Below, piece after piece: positions 47,042-58,200 of a DNA stretch of 64,000 nt (within the stretch, counting starts at the first letter, position 1; each line of letters opens with the position of its first letter). The notes under the pieces are model-generated. The model was not told the origin of the DNA and did no database searches. It was given only the letters and a program-made list of their open reading frames with translations. Position numbers and translations under genes: made by a program. Origin of the DNA: Cryptomeria japonica (Eukaryota > Streptophyta > Pinopsida > Cupressales > Cupressaceae); the NCBI RefSeq assembly GCF_030272615.1, contig NC_081412.1:543320335-543384334 (forward strand), in the 5' to 3' direction.

Positions 47042-47259
47042 TTAACATAAATGTTAAGATAAAATAAAATCATGTATACTCAGAATGATCTCAGATGCAT
47101 ATATTGATACCCTGAGACCATAGGCTAAATTTCAAGGTAGATTTCAAGCTAATTTTAAAATAATAGCTCTAAGGATGGAGACCTTGGTGCACTTCCAATG
47201 GGAAGTGTAGTCTTCAAGGATGCATTTCAGCACTTGGATGGTCCTAACAAGTTATAAGA

Positions 47260-47715
47260 CTTTGGCCAGAGCACACACCTATCGCATGCCTAAATGGAGA
47301 TAGATGCCTACCTTGGTTGGGTGGATGCCTATTGTGAATGAATAGATGCCTAACTCACATGGTTAGATGAATGAACTAACACCTATTCTATGTGAATAGG
47401 AATACCTGAGCATATCAATGAATGAACACTTAATAACTTAAATAAAATTAATAACAGAAAAAAATAGCTAGTACTTTGGGGTATTATGGAAGGGATTTTA
47501 CAGTTTTCTCTATATTAGAAAAAGAAAGGGAAAGCCTTGTGATCTCCCATGAAGGAGAAGAGATGATAAATGGGTGCTTACCTTATATAAGAAGTGTACC
47601 AAGTGAGTCTTTAAAACTAGAGTGATGAAAATAATATATAATGAGCTACAAAGATTTAGCTTGTTAGTCTGCTTAGTGTCAAGAGGGAATGTGTTGCATA
47701 GTGATGCAAGCATAC
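47260..47715 (+). repeat. Dispersed repeat copy 2 (match to 16,675-17,150)
   Basis: Same orientation and content as copy 1, ending caagagggaatgtgttgcata. The purine tract is less pure than in copy 1. No coding sequence is seen from 47,042 to 48,231. Confidence 0.65.
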
Positions 47716-48231
47716 AAGTAAAAATTATATTAATAATGTCAAGGATAAATTCAAAGTATCTAAAGATAGATTCTAAATAAGTTTTTAAAGTGGTTTTTAG
47801 TAAATTTTCATAGATGGTAATTTCCATGATTTAGAGGTTTCTTTATTTGTGATGCAGTGAACTATTGAACTATTGTGATTTAGAGGCTACAATGTCTATA
47901 AAGTGTTGTCTTCTTATATTGTTTATGCCACTTAGAAGAAAACCTCTATATTGAGGTGAATCATGATATAATAAAATTTAAATAAATAAAAATATATTTG
48001 TATGTAAATTAAATTTGTGTTTTTTATTGTAAATTTTTTGTTTGATGTAATGGCCTATCTTTATTTGTTGGGTTTTCAAAAACTACAAAAAAAACAGGGA
48101 GATTGTTTTTTAAGGTTACAACAATAAAATAATTCACATGAGGCAATTTAAAACCAAAATGATTTTCATGTTTTAGTAATAAAACATTACAAAGAACTTC
48201 ATGCAAAGTTGCACCTAAAATCAGTCTTAAA

Positions 48232-48247
48232 AAGAACTTCACATACT
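48232..48247. repeat. 16-bp LINE target-site duplication, left copy
   Basis: AAGAACTTCACATACT, identical to 48,609-48,624. Confidence 0.92.
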
Positions 48248-48608
48248 GTTTGTTTTAACTAGAAGAGGGATAAAAAGCTATTCAATTACATAAGGAGATA
48301 CAAAGCAAGAAGGGTCAACCACCCAACAAAAAAAAAGAGAATTACACAACCCTATCATTTTGCACTAAGTGATCGAACATATGACACAATTCTGGAGGTA
48401 ATTGTCCCCTATCCACAATATTACACCTTTGTATTTGAGTATAAGTCCATTTGGCCCAACAATCCGCAACTCCATTCGACTCCCGAAGAATGTGACTAAA
48501 AGTAATAGATTCCAAGGAACCAAAAAAACCAACGAATCTGTCTAATAACCAAAACTAAGTGCCAACTAACATCATCGAGATACTACCCATTCAGCAAAAT
48601 CACCACCT
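48248..48608 (-). mobile_element. 5'-truncated LINE (361 bp): end of RNase H and 3' tail
   Basis: The minus strand reads SITFSHILRESNGVADCWAK, the C-terminal RNase H signature with N..AD, then RGQLPPELCHMFDHLVQND and a stop. A T-rich 3' region of ~110 bp follows. A perfect 16-bp duplication flanks it. Unlike the 37.8-kb and 53.5-kb LINEs it ends soon after RNase H, with no third ORF. Confidence 0.92.
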
Positions 48609-48624
48609 AAGAACTTCACATACT
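48609..48624. repeat. 16-bp LINE target-site duplication, right copy
   Basis: AAGAACTTCACATACT at the 5' side of the truncated LINE. Confidence 0.92.
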
Positions 48625-50412
48625 TTGCATATAAAACGAGTCTTAAAAAAGTAGCACATGAATTACATGGTGGTGACAAGTGTACATCACTTCAACCATA
48701 ATTGATCTACATATATTTCGAAAACCAACAAATAAATTAGAGCATCCTGAACATCAGGTCATATCTATCCTGTTCAAGGACGACTTTCAGAGGAAATGGA
48801 AGTGGTAGTTTCCTATGACAAAGTGGTGGTCTTAAATCTCTTTCGTTTTGGTGTTGAGATCTCCTTCTTGTCTGCATAGTTGGCAAACGTTCGCAATCGG
48901 GTGGAGACGAACTTAACATGAGATAAATTTTCATTTCTGTGCACAAATTGGTAGATCAAGAGGCACAAATAGTAGACAAGGGTGACAAATGATACACATC
49001 ATGTTAGCAAAAATATTCCCCAAAAGTTTTTGAGCCTCAATTTGTTTGATTCGATTGCACCAGACTCCACGCTGCATTTGCTTTCATTTGAATTGAGTCA
49101 CCTTTTCCGAATTTCTTGCATCTCTTTGCTTTCTGAAAGATTTAATATAGCCTTGGAAATGTCTTAAAGCAGCGGAGACCCCTTTGGAAACACCTGCACA
49201 TATAATATGAATCAATCATATTGCTTTTGAATTAAACGAGTCTGCGATCACAGGAAAAATTCTAGACTTACAAATGCAAATCCTCCCATTTTGTACGTGG
49301 GACCAAGTTTCTCATAGTCGTTGCATCCTGTTGACAAAAATAAGTATTAGGAAATTGTTTGCCCACTAAATATGGCAGCCACCCCTCCATTACTGGGTCC
49401 CTTCTTCAGTGCAATGCCACACTCTTGTACAGATGAATATGGGCCAAGTACGCTTTTATTCACACCAAGCTGTTGTACCAAATACTTGTCTATGAAAGAT
49501 CCCTGTTGATACCCGATTGGCAAATTTTGGGTGATGAGAGATTCAAGGCTCTCAACCTTCGGTACAATTTCTCTCTCAGTAAGCACCGACGACAGGCTGG
49601 CGGTGTAGCTAGACACTAACACAAAAACTACGAAAAGCCAAATAAAGACCACCGCTTTACCCAGGCCGCTTACAATACTCTCCCCTGCGCAATACAAAAA
49701 ATTAATTTTAGATTTTTAAGCGATGTAAATTGCACTATAGTTTGACCATCTGCAATGGAAAGACGGATAAAATCTGGTTACTTTGAGTCGTGAAGAGTGT
49801 GGAAAAGGAAAACCTGCATATTAGAAACTAAGGAATTGAATCAGAAATAAAGAAATTGATAATTATAAATTTGTAAATAAATATTTGATTAGACTTAATC
49901 ATTACATACATAGTAAAATACGTACGAATTTTAAGAAACATTTTCTAATTCAAATACAATTAATGGGTGTTAGAATAATTTAATTTAAATCAGCTACATA
50001 TAACCTATACAAATTCATTAGACATATGACTGTATTGCAATGTGTTCTCATCTGTGGTCACAACAAACAGTCCCAACTCGTTAGAAGTTGCAGACTGTTT
50101 AAGCTTAAGCATATATTAAATGCTATAGATAAATATACAAATATTATATAAACTAATGTCGTGAGTAATGGCATAGAATTATAGACAAACAGAAAGTGAG
50201 GAGGAGAAGTACCAGATGAGTGTCAATACTTGTTTCCGAGGCGTCCCTCTAAATTGCATATTTTGTCTGTGCTCCAAACACCAAACAACAGCTCCCGTGA
50301 ATATGAAAAATGCAAAAGTAGTTATCCACATGGCTGGAGTAAAGGGGCGCAGGAATGGCCAGGAGTTACTTGATCGCTTGTCTGAAAGTGCCACAACCAT
50401 TATCAGATCCGA

Positions 50413-50417
50413 CTCCG
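50413..50417. repeat. Target-site duplication CTCCG, left copy
   Basis: CTCCG lies at 50,413-50,417 and 53,017-53,021, directly flanking the LTR retrotransposon inside the GLR exon. Confidence 0.93.
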
Positions 50418-50925
50418 TGTTGGAGATATAATCCCAACTACTTCCACCCAACTTATCATGTCATATCCTCCGTATGATTGTCTAGATCTGCAGTTAATCT
50501 GCATCATCAAATGAAAGCACTCAAAGCAGATTTTCCTTGGATTCGAATGGATTTTCTATCCCTGCATCAGCATGCTCTCTATCATATCAGCAGACTCGCA
50601 TTATCTTCTACAATCTAGCTAATGTCCCATCTGCAGATTCATTCAGATTGTGGTAGCTCAATAAATAATATTTTACGTATGTATTTGTCTTTAGTCTTCT
50701 ATATATTGTATGGTGTGTATTTGTTCTATACTCTCTCAGAGCAGAGTCCAGCTCCATAGAGCTGTTAAATGTTAGCAGTTGAGTCTCTGTTAGAAGTTGA
50801 GTCTGATATAAGTCTGAATGTAATGTTGTTTAATGTTGAGCTGCAGTTTAGTTAATCGATGTAATACTTCATTTTGAGTAATATAAAGCTGTTTATCTTT
50901 TTTTCTACTCCTCTCATTTCCTTCA
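50418..50925 (+). repeat. 5' LTR of the 2.6-kb element
   Basis: 508 bp with TG...CA ends. It is followed by ttttgtatcagagcaagga, with a PBS matching the initiator-Met tRNA type. Confidence 0.95.
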
Positions 50926-52508
50926 TTTTGTATCAGAGCAAGGAGATCAGGGCAGAGTGGTAAGCTAGCTAGGGTGAGGAAAATGTCAAAGTGTTAGCAG
51001 AAAGAGACAAAAAAGATGTTCTAGTATTTGAGTCTGTAGGCGTGCAAGTTCTTGTGTGAAGCAATGAAGAAAAATAATAAATGCAAAAGTCCACTGAAGA
51101 AACAATCCACCCAAGCCTAAGCAGGCATAGTTGTAAGAAGTTTTGGGTCTTGTTTGCATCGCTGTGTTTTCAAAGTCAGTCAAGCTGTAATGGCAAATGC
51201 TGCGGACTATTTACTAATTTGTCCCTAAAACAAGAGTTTGCAAATGTACACCTGATTTCAGAAGTCATAGTCACTCCCTTAGGATAAAGGACATCGTGGG
51301 TGTTGAAATTATGATCATGTGGAGATTGCTGAAGTCTATTTGAAGTCTGTCAAAGAAAGCTACTGTCAAGTAGATGTTACAGTCAACAAGGAGAAGAGCA
51401 GCTAAAGATCGGTCTAGCTGTAAGTTGTCAAGAGCCAGTCGAGTCCAGTCCAAGATGAGAACACTCTCAGAGTGTTAGCAAAAGAAGAGCAGTAAAAATC
51501 CAAGAGAGTCCTAATGTTGATGACATTGAGTGGGGTAGCTGTAGGCATAGTTGCAGAAGTCTGAAGGCATATGAAAAGAAAAGATAAAAGTTGGAGTCCA
51601 TTGAATAGGACAAGTAGCAAGAAGATCCTAGAGGGCATGGAGATTTGAGGCTTTTGAAGATGCTAGTTTCTAGCAAAGGAGATGACAAGCATGTCAACGT
51701 AGAAGCTGTAAAATTCAAAAAGTTGGATCACTGTTCAAGCCATAGTAAAGGGGCGGACACCACTTGAGAAAAGGTCCATGGAGAGTGAAGCATCCTGCCA
51801 AAACAAGAAGGATTAATTGTAAGCAGAATACCAAATTTATGTTGCCAATATAAATCAGAAGAGGTGATTGTTGTTGATAATTACTGGATGGCTGATGAAA
51901 AGAGGCCAGTCCAAAGCAAATGATTGCTGCAGCCAACCATCCTAAGAAAGCCAAAATTATCGGTAAATGGACCCAAGGAAAGGTTTTGAGGGTCGAAGAA
52001 GTGTTTAAGGAGGAGATTATTGTCTTCACAAACAAGATGAGAAAGATGAGATGGTTAAATTGTGTGGAAAAACATTTTTAATGTCTGCAAAAGCAAGAAG
52101 AGTTGATGATAGTGATTAGAAGTTGAGAGGAGGATATCAAGTGCTTCAAGCTGTGAAAATGTAAGTGAAGTTGTCAATTGATGAAAAAGTAATATTGTTG
52201 AATGCAGCAGCAGCAATTTGTCTAAACATGTCTGACGCCAACAGAGCCCATTAGAATTGAGATCCTTGAGCACCCACAGTGTGACTCTATGAGAGGTGTT
52301 GATAGTAAAAGTGAATCAGACCTCAACCTATGATGGACTGGTTACCAAGAGGGCCAGAGCTCATGGTTAGAGCATCCCAACAGGATCATGGGATTTCCTA
52401 GGTTTGATCTCTAGAATATGAAAGTTTTAGATGCCGAAGAAGCATCAGTGAAAAAAATGAAGAAAGAAATTGGAATTATGAAAATTGGTAGTTGTGATTA
52501 AGGGGGAG

Positions 52509-53016
52509 TGTTGGAGATATAATCCCAACTACTTCCACCTAACTTATCATGTCATATCCTTCGTATGATTGTCTAGATCTGCAGTTAATCTGCATCATTA
52601 AATGAAAGCACTCAAAGCAGATTTTCCTTGGATTCGATTGGATTTTCTATCCCTGCATCAGTATGCTCTTTGTCATATCAGCAGACTCGCATTATCTACT
52701 ACAATCTAGCTAATGTCCCATCTGCAGATTCATTCAGATTGTGGTAGCTCAATAAATAATATTTTACGTATGTATTTGTCTTTAGTCTTCTATATATTGT
52801 ATGGTGTGTATTTGTTCTATACTCTCTCAGAGCAGAGTCCATCTCCATAGAGCTGTTAAATGTTACCAGTTGAGTCTCTGTTAGAAGTTGAGTCTGATAT
52901 AAGTCTGAATGTAATGTTGTTTAATGTTGAGCTGTAGTTTAGTTAATCGATGTAATACTTCATTTTGAGTAATATAAAGCTATTTATCTTTTTTGCTACT
53001 CCTCTCATTTCCTTCA
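52509..53016 (+). repeat. 3' LTR of the 2.6-kb element
   Basis: 508 bp, near-identical to the 5' LTR, preceded by the polypurine tract. Confidence 0.95.
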
Positions 53017-53540
53017 CTCCGTATACGACTGTGTGAAATCAACATACTTGCTATGATTTGCAAGCACCGTTACATCTCCCACAACCACATCAAAATTCTG
53101 CTTGGGATTTCACATTTTATTTCAGTGGGCTAGTTGGAAATATAGATTTACAATGTAGAAATTAAGAGAAGGTAACTAACCTAGAGATAGACCTGGTAGA
53201 TGAGGTCATTATAGTAGCCCACGATGACGTTGCCAGCTCCATAAGGTATCAATTCATAGGGCAATTTATATTCCAGTCTTTTCAGCACCGATTTGAATAC
53301 ATCAATAGACAAACCTGTAATCTCATAAATCTGGCTTTGTGCACCTATATTGGCATGATCTAGTTTTACTCAGATGAATTATGTAAACCCTTGCTGCCAT
53401 GGTACCGCTATTTTAAGTTTCTTTCCTGGTGCAGGTTTCACCCACCCACGTGGCATCTTTCTTGATCCACCACCCCAATGAACTACTTGTTTCGATGATA
53501 TATTCAGGCCCTTTTCTATCCACGACCCAACTATGTTTTT

Positions 53541-55747
53541 GATAAAGATAAACAGGTTTTACAACAGTCGGCCATCAGCCAAACCAACATGAAACAACAT
53601 CAAAATAGGGGAGCAACCCTGAACAGTCACGAAAACAAAGGAAATGCAGACAAACAAGACAAAACTAAAGAAAAAGCTCCCAGTTAAGAGAGAGCACCAG
53701 ATCCTTGTTCTTTTGGATGGAAATTCTATTGATTTCCTCCAGCTCCTCCATGATGAATCTAGAGGTACCCTTGTTGGTGCTTCTGCTCCTTGTTCTGGAA
53801 CCAGGTCTAGTGATTTTGTTGTCTCCAGCAGTCATATCATCTCCTCCAAGATCTTTCACCGGTTCATTGTGATAGGATCTATAATCAGCAACCATGGCAT
53901 TAATCTTTTCAAGCCCCTTAATAATGTTGTTCATGGCTTCTTTACTAATGTCGACCAGGTTCTTGAGATTTTTCTTAATCTCTGCCATGGATTGCTCCAC
54001 CTTATCAATCATTTGCTTGTGATTGCATTTCATCACCTCAACATTCTGGAAGATTTTTTGTGTTATAATCATGAGTTTCTCTAGTTTGTTGGGCTCGAGG
54101 GAAGTAGTGAATATATCAATTATTTCTTTAACCCCCATTTTGAGGATATCAATTTCACACTCAACCCACTTCTAGCAGCTCTCCTAGCTTCTTGTAGCTT
54201 CCATAACTAGATTCATCAGATTACCAGTCCTCTGATTCCCACAGTTCTCTTCATTGGCTATGATCCCCTATTTTTCTTTCAGGACATTGATAGGAATGTC
54301 TAGTTTAATCCCTTGGTTTGTAATCTTCGGGTTGTGGTCCTTAGTCACCATCTTTTTCTTTTTGGTGAGAGGCTCAGCCTTGGAGATCAAATTGCTGGTG
54401 ATTTTGTATTTGCTAGCCTCCCATCTAGGAGGATTCTTGCTGCTGAACGTCCTAGGGGTGACCATCATCTCCCCTTCGTCCGCAGGTTCATATTCAGGGT
54501 CATCAACAGAAACACTGTTTTCTTCCAGGTCTATTTCCGAGTCAGAGACATCCCAGATATCCGTCTATAGGCCAGTCTCAGCAAGAGGGAGCATAATTTC
54601 AAGGGATTTAGCATGCTCCATGATAAGGACAATAAGTCCCTCATGGAGAAAAGGGTTGTTACGGTTCTCTAAATGTTTTTCCAAGATATTTTCAAGGAGG
54701 AGGCCATATAGAAGGGAACAAAGATGATTTTACCATGCCTAAAATGATTTAAGATAGTGAAATGGTAGGAAAAGATGCTTTCATACCTTGCATAAAGAGT
54801 AATATATCTCATTATAAACTCAGCCATGTTAGCCAAGGGGGCCATGAGGTCTTTTCTATTATAGCCACCATTGGCCATCTTGGTGACTCTGGAGCGCTCC
54901 TTGTCTTTGTCAAAGAAACTTGACAAGTCCTCCTCCCTGGTTTTCCTATCCCTGTAAAATATTTTGCCAGTCATAGCCAGACCAGTTACAATCACCACCA
55001 AAGTTTCATCAATCTATTAATCGGCTCCATAATCCTTGAAACTTCCTTTTTTCCATCTATTAACAAAGGCCTCCCTAAGCAAAGGAAAGGGGTCATAAAG
55101 CTGGTCCAAGTAGTGGACAAGACCTCCATCGATGACTTCCTGCCAGACATCTTTGTTCTTCTTCCACTTCTCGCAAGTAGAGGGCTCTTATCTATTCTTA
55201 TCCCCTCCCATTATTCTCCTAGTCACCAAATAGTAGGAGATGGGGCTCACCAAGGAAGGCACCAACCAGTCATGGAAAATGGGCCACACCCATAGAATAT
55301 CCAAACAGTAGCAAAAAAAACACACAATGAGGTAGGAAATCTAGTCACTGAGGAGGTTTCTAGATCTTAGATTAGGGAAAACCAAAAAGAGTCATTTCTC
55401 CATTAACTCACTCATGTCATGATGAGAGATCATTGATTGGTGCAATAATCATTACATGTCAGATCGCACAGATTTTCATGGAAAGCATCCCTGCTACTCA
55501 AGCACTCTGTTGCCATGTATCCCACCACAAGATTGGCCAGTAGATCTACTGCCTTGCTGCCTTCCCGGTATATGTACAAGATTTTGAAATTTGTCAGCTC
55601 ATTAATTATATTGCAGTAGTCCTTGATTAGGCTAGCAATCATCCAGCTAGGATCCGTGCGTCCACTTAGGCAATTGACAGTGTTTAGCGAGTTAGACTCC
55701 AGCCAAACCTTAGTAAAGCCTTCTCTTTTATCCATGTGTAACCCAAC
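53541..55747 (-). mobile_element. LINE 3' part (copy B): RNase H remnant and third ORF, inserted in the GLR gene
   Basis: The minus strand starts in RNase H at 55,740-55,430 (VWLESNSLNTVNCLSG, EGSKAVDLLANLVVGYM). It passes NKDVWQEVIDGGLVHYL, FVNRWKKG, HFTILNHFRHGKIIFVPFYM and NPFLHEGLIVLI, all colinear with ORF3 of the 37.8-kb LINE. Then come an acidic/basic linker (VDDPEYEPADEGEMM, EPLTKKKKMV), a coiled coil (53,665-54,138: IDKVEQSMAEIKKNLKNL) and a T-rich tail ending atctttatcaaaaa. GLR coding sequence (VGSWIEKGLNISS) begins directly after. The 5' part is cut off by the LTR at 55,753. Confidence 0.75.
53645..55400 (-). pseudogene. Third ORF of LINE copy B
   Basis: It is colinear with 40,170-38,200. 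It comprises a conserved mobile-domain-like block (55.17-54.57 kb), a charged linker (54.57-54.27 kb) that is open for about 95 residues, and a 157-residue C-terminal frame (54,138-53,665) dominated by a coiled coil with a basic SRTRSRSTNKG segment. It is interrupted by a TAG near 54,565 and frameshifts near 55,010 and 54,250. The charged linker and coiled coil are better preserved than in the 37.8-kb copy. Confidence 0.6.
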
Positions 55748-55752
55748 GTGGG

Positions 55753-56860
55753 TGTTGGCTTGATGATGATTGTAATGAATTCATCATATGTTGTCATTGA
55801 TGAAACACATACACACACATATGTTCATATTGTCTACCGGTATAACTTCAAAGTTGTTTATACTACAACTAGTATACTAGATGTTTATATCTAACCGATA
55901 CTTGGTAACAACCGATATATGCAGGGAGATAGCCAATGGTTATACATAACTTGGCATGAACAAGGAGATCAAGTGGAGACTATCATAGGACTATCAATAA
56001 TAACGGTTTATATGTTTACCTCCAACCGATACTTATTGTTCCAACCAGTATTTTGTTTATTGTGTGATGAGTTATCACAAGTCGTGATGAGTTATCCTTA
56101 CCGACAACTTTTGGCAACATTTTTGTGATGAGTTATGATCACTTAACCAGATACACTACACCTAGGTAATTGTGTTATGATTTTTAGAGGCTGACATGAA
56201 ATCTAAATGTCTATATATTGACATCACAATTAATTATTTCATATGAGCAAAATTGATATGTTATCTGTGAAGGCAGAAGTGTGAAGTCGCAGACTATGTT
56301 GGTAAAGAGGAAAAAAGTGCGCAGAACAGGATCTGTCCAAGCAAGATGTGCTATTAGTAGATCACACTACCTGTTGTTTTCTAATCACTGCAATAGTCAA
56401 ATCCCCTAACCGGGTAATCTCTAAGAAGCTTCATTGTTGAAATCCTCTAACAAGACAAACCATTAGTTTGGATTCAGAAATCCTCCACAGAGGTTACACC
56501 TTATAGGGTACTACCTTTTACAAGGTATAGCTTTTAACTAAGCTTTGGGATCTTTAAGAGGATTCGCTCCTAGTAGAGCAGTATTGTAGACCATAACCGA
56601 TGAATTATCTATTATTACAGATAGTTAACTTGTGAGTTCCATCTCACCATTGTTTTTACCTATTTGGGTTTGCCACATATAAACACTTGTGTTATGGTGG
56701 ATGTTTTACTTATTGTGGATGATGTTTTATCTTTTTTGATTGCATGCATATTGTTTAACAAACTTGTTAATTTTATCCACTAGTCAGTGTTTAAAGTAGT
56801 ATTTGTTTTGGTGTCACTGATTCACACCCCCCCCCCCTCTCTTAGTGCTTTACAAGTTCA
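55753..56860 (+). repeat. 5' LTR of a copia-like element
   Basis: It begins TGTTGGCTTGATGATG and ends near gctttacaagttca. It shares with the solo LTR at 21,425 the opening (tgttgg ... atgttgtcattgatg), the 'aatcctctaacaag' segments and the C-rich tract before the end. The preceding 5 bp are GTGGG; the matching copy would be after a 3' LTR that I do not find in the window. It is inserted into the RNase H of LINE copy B. Confidence 0.7.
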
Positions 56861-56864
56861 TGAA

Positions 56865-56879
56865 TTGGTATTAGAGCCT
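56865..56879 (+). promoter_or_regulatory. Primer-binding site, tRNA-Met type
   Basis: TTGGTATTAGAGCCT starts 4 bp after the LTR end. It differs at one site from the common plant copia PBS TGGTATCAGAGCC, and marks the 56-kb LTR as a 5' LTR. Confidence 0.85.
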
Positions 56880-56901
56880 ATCTTCCTTAAAGCCTAATCG
56901 C

Positions 56902-58200
56902 TTGGAAGGAAACCCTAAAGCTACCATGGGGGATATGAGTTACTTTAAGATGGCTAGAGAGCTTGAGGCTAGTAGGAATGAACTTGAAACCCTAAGGTTC
57001 AAACTAAAAGCTTCTCAAGTCAAAAGAAGAGAGCTAACTGGACAATTCTTAGAAATATCTGATAATAGTTCTTTAGTGAGGCCAATATTGATGCTTTAGC
57101 TGGGGAAGTTGAAAAACTAAATAGTGAAAAGCTAAATCTAAGGAGAGAGCTAGAAGGTCTTAATATCCACATGAGTCAGGAAATGGAAGCCTAAAGAGAT
57201 GTTGAAGATCTTATCAATGAAAGAGAACATGAGGTTTCCAAGATCAAGCGAGAGAATGCTACCTTGCATGAGCATTTGAATGTAGAAATAGAAGAAAAAG
57301 AGAACCTACAGCTAGATCTTGAATTAGCATCATCTTTGAGAGAGAACCTATCAAAGCATAATGAAGATCTCACCAGATAGCTTACTGAAGTGAATAAGTA
57401 ATTAGAGAAGTTCAACAAAATTTCTACCATGCTGGAAGAACAAATTCAATCACAAAGAATGAAGGGTGATACCTTTGGACTTGGTTTTCACACATCTAAA
57501 AAAGGTGAATCCTCTGGTACCAAGAGCAACACTCTTAAGAACAAATTTGTTCCTAAGACCAAGAAACCTACTGATAAGAAGGTCTTTAAACCTGTTTGTT
57601 TTGTTTGATATAAACTTGGTCACACTACAAATGTTTGTAGAGACAAACCTAATGGAAATTCAAGCTAGAATTCTAATGCTAGGTATGTGTCCAAGAAATT
57701 TAAAGCTCATTGCTTCACATGTAGAGTGTATGGTCATAGATCAGTTGAGTGCAAATATGGAGCAAATAATCTTGTACTGCATATGCATCCAAGACCAAAT
57801 GGCAACTAGATGAGGAATTTTGACAACCGGGTCAACATGAACTGGCAAAGACCCTACGGCAACCGGTTTAGTCCATTTTAGATGAAAAAGGTAACAAATG
57901 TCATTTGCACAATCTGTAATAACTTTGGTCATGTGGCTATGAATTGCAAAAGAAGAACTGGGAGAGGTAATGTAGGACCTTGGAAATCATCAGGTATGGC
58001 CTACTATCACTGTCACAAAAAGGGGCACTTGGCAAAATTTTGTAGATCAAGAAAGAGAAAACTGGTCAATCCTTCTAAGGATTAGAAAGGAAAGCAGAAA
58101 GTTAATGTTGAAGAAACCAAAGAAGAAATGAACTGCATATGGAAGAAAAAAAGTGATGACTCACCTGGAGAAGAAACTATTCCTTCACCTAGTGAATAGA
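56902..58200 (+). pseudogene. gag: Copia-type gag relic with four zinc knuckles
   Basis: Gag packages the retrotransposon RNA. After the primer site the frame reads a helical region (MARELEASRNELETLRFKLK), a long coiled coil across 57.1-57.43 kb on shifting frames (LNVEIEEKENLQLDLELA), and then CCHC knuckles. Knuckle 1 is near 57.60 kb, its second Cys replaced by a TGA stop. Knuckle 2 is CFTCRVYGHRSVEC near 57.71 kb. Knuckle 3 is CTICNNFGHVAMNC near 57.91 kb. Knuckle 4 is YYHCHKKGHLAKFC near 58.0 kb, with the first Cys now Tyr. Stops at 57,097, 57,192, 57,378 and others disable it. No protease, integrase or RT follows; a purine-rich ttaggggagca lies at about 58,237. Confidence 0.75.

Larger units (their letters stand above)
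50418..53016 (+). mobile_element. Non-autonomous LTR retrotransposon, 2,599 bp, complete
   Basis: Two 508-bp LTRs (50,418-50,925 and 52,509-53,016) start TGTTGGAGATATAATCCC and end CATTTCCTTCA. The primer site tgtatcagagca (50,929-50,940, tRNA-Met type) follows the 5' LTR, and the purine tract aagggggag (52,500-52,508) precedes the 3' LTR. CTCCG is duplicated at the borders. By eye the LTRs differ at about 13 sites (~2.6%). The 1,583-bp interior has only short open frames on either strand and no gag, protease, integrase or RT that I can recognise. It must have been mobilised in trans, and it interrupts the GLR ligand-binding exon. Confidence 0.95.
48813..53540 (-). pseudogene. GLR: Glutamate receptor-like channel (GLR) pseudogene, C-terminal half
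   Basis: Plant GLRs are plasma- and endomembrane amino-acid-gated cation channels. Exons (minus): 53,540-53,193 (PRGWVKPAPGKKLKIAVP, GLSIDVFKSVLKRLEYKLPY); 53,097-53,022 continued at 50,417-50,213 after an LTR-element insertion (NFDVVVGDVTVLAN, KYVDFTQSYTE | SDLIMVVAL, then M1 WITTFAFFIFTGAVVW); a 32-nt exon 49,813-49,782 (WFSFSTLFTTQ, pore region); 49,684-49,367 (M3, SYTASLSSVLT); 49,327-49,272; 49,193-48,813 (VFPKGSPLL, M4 FWGIFLLT.CVSFVTLVYY, stop TAG 48,813-48,815). All splice borders are GT/AG and in phase. Stops in the first and last exons, loss of the usual PYIKLFL-type segment after GGVAAIF, and the insertion make it dead. The N-terminal receptor domain is missing; a LINE abuts 53,541. 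Confidence 0.92.

Noticed and set aside
50986-52273. Several short open frames inside the 2.6-kb LTR element
   Set aside because: None exceeds about 105 residues, none matches gag or pol, and they lie on the strand opposite to the element's sense.
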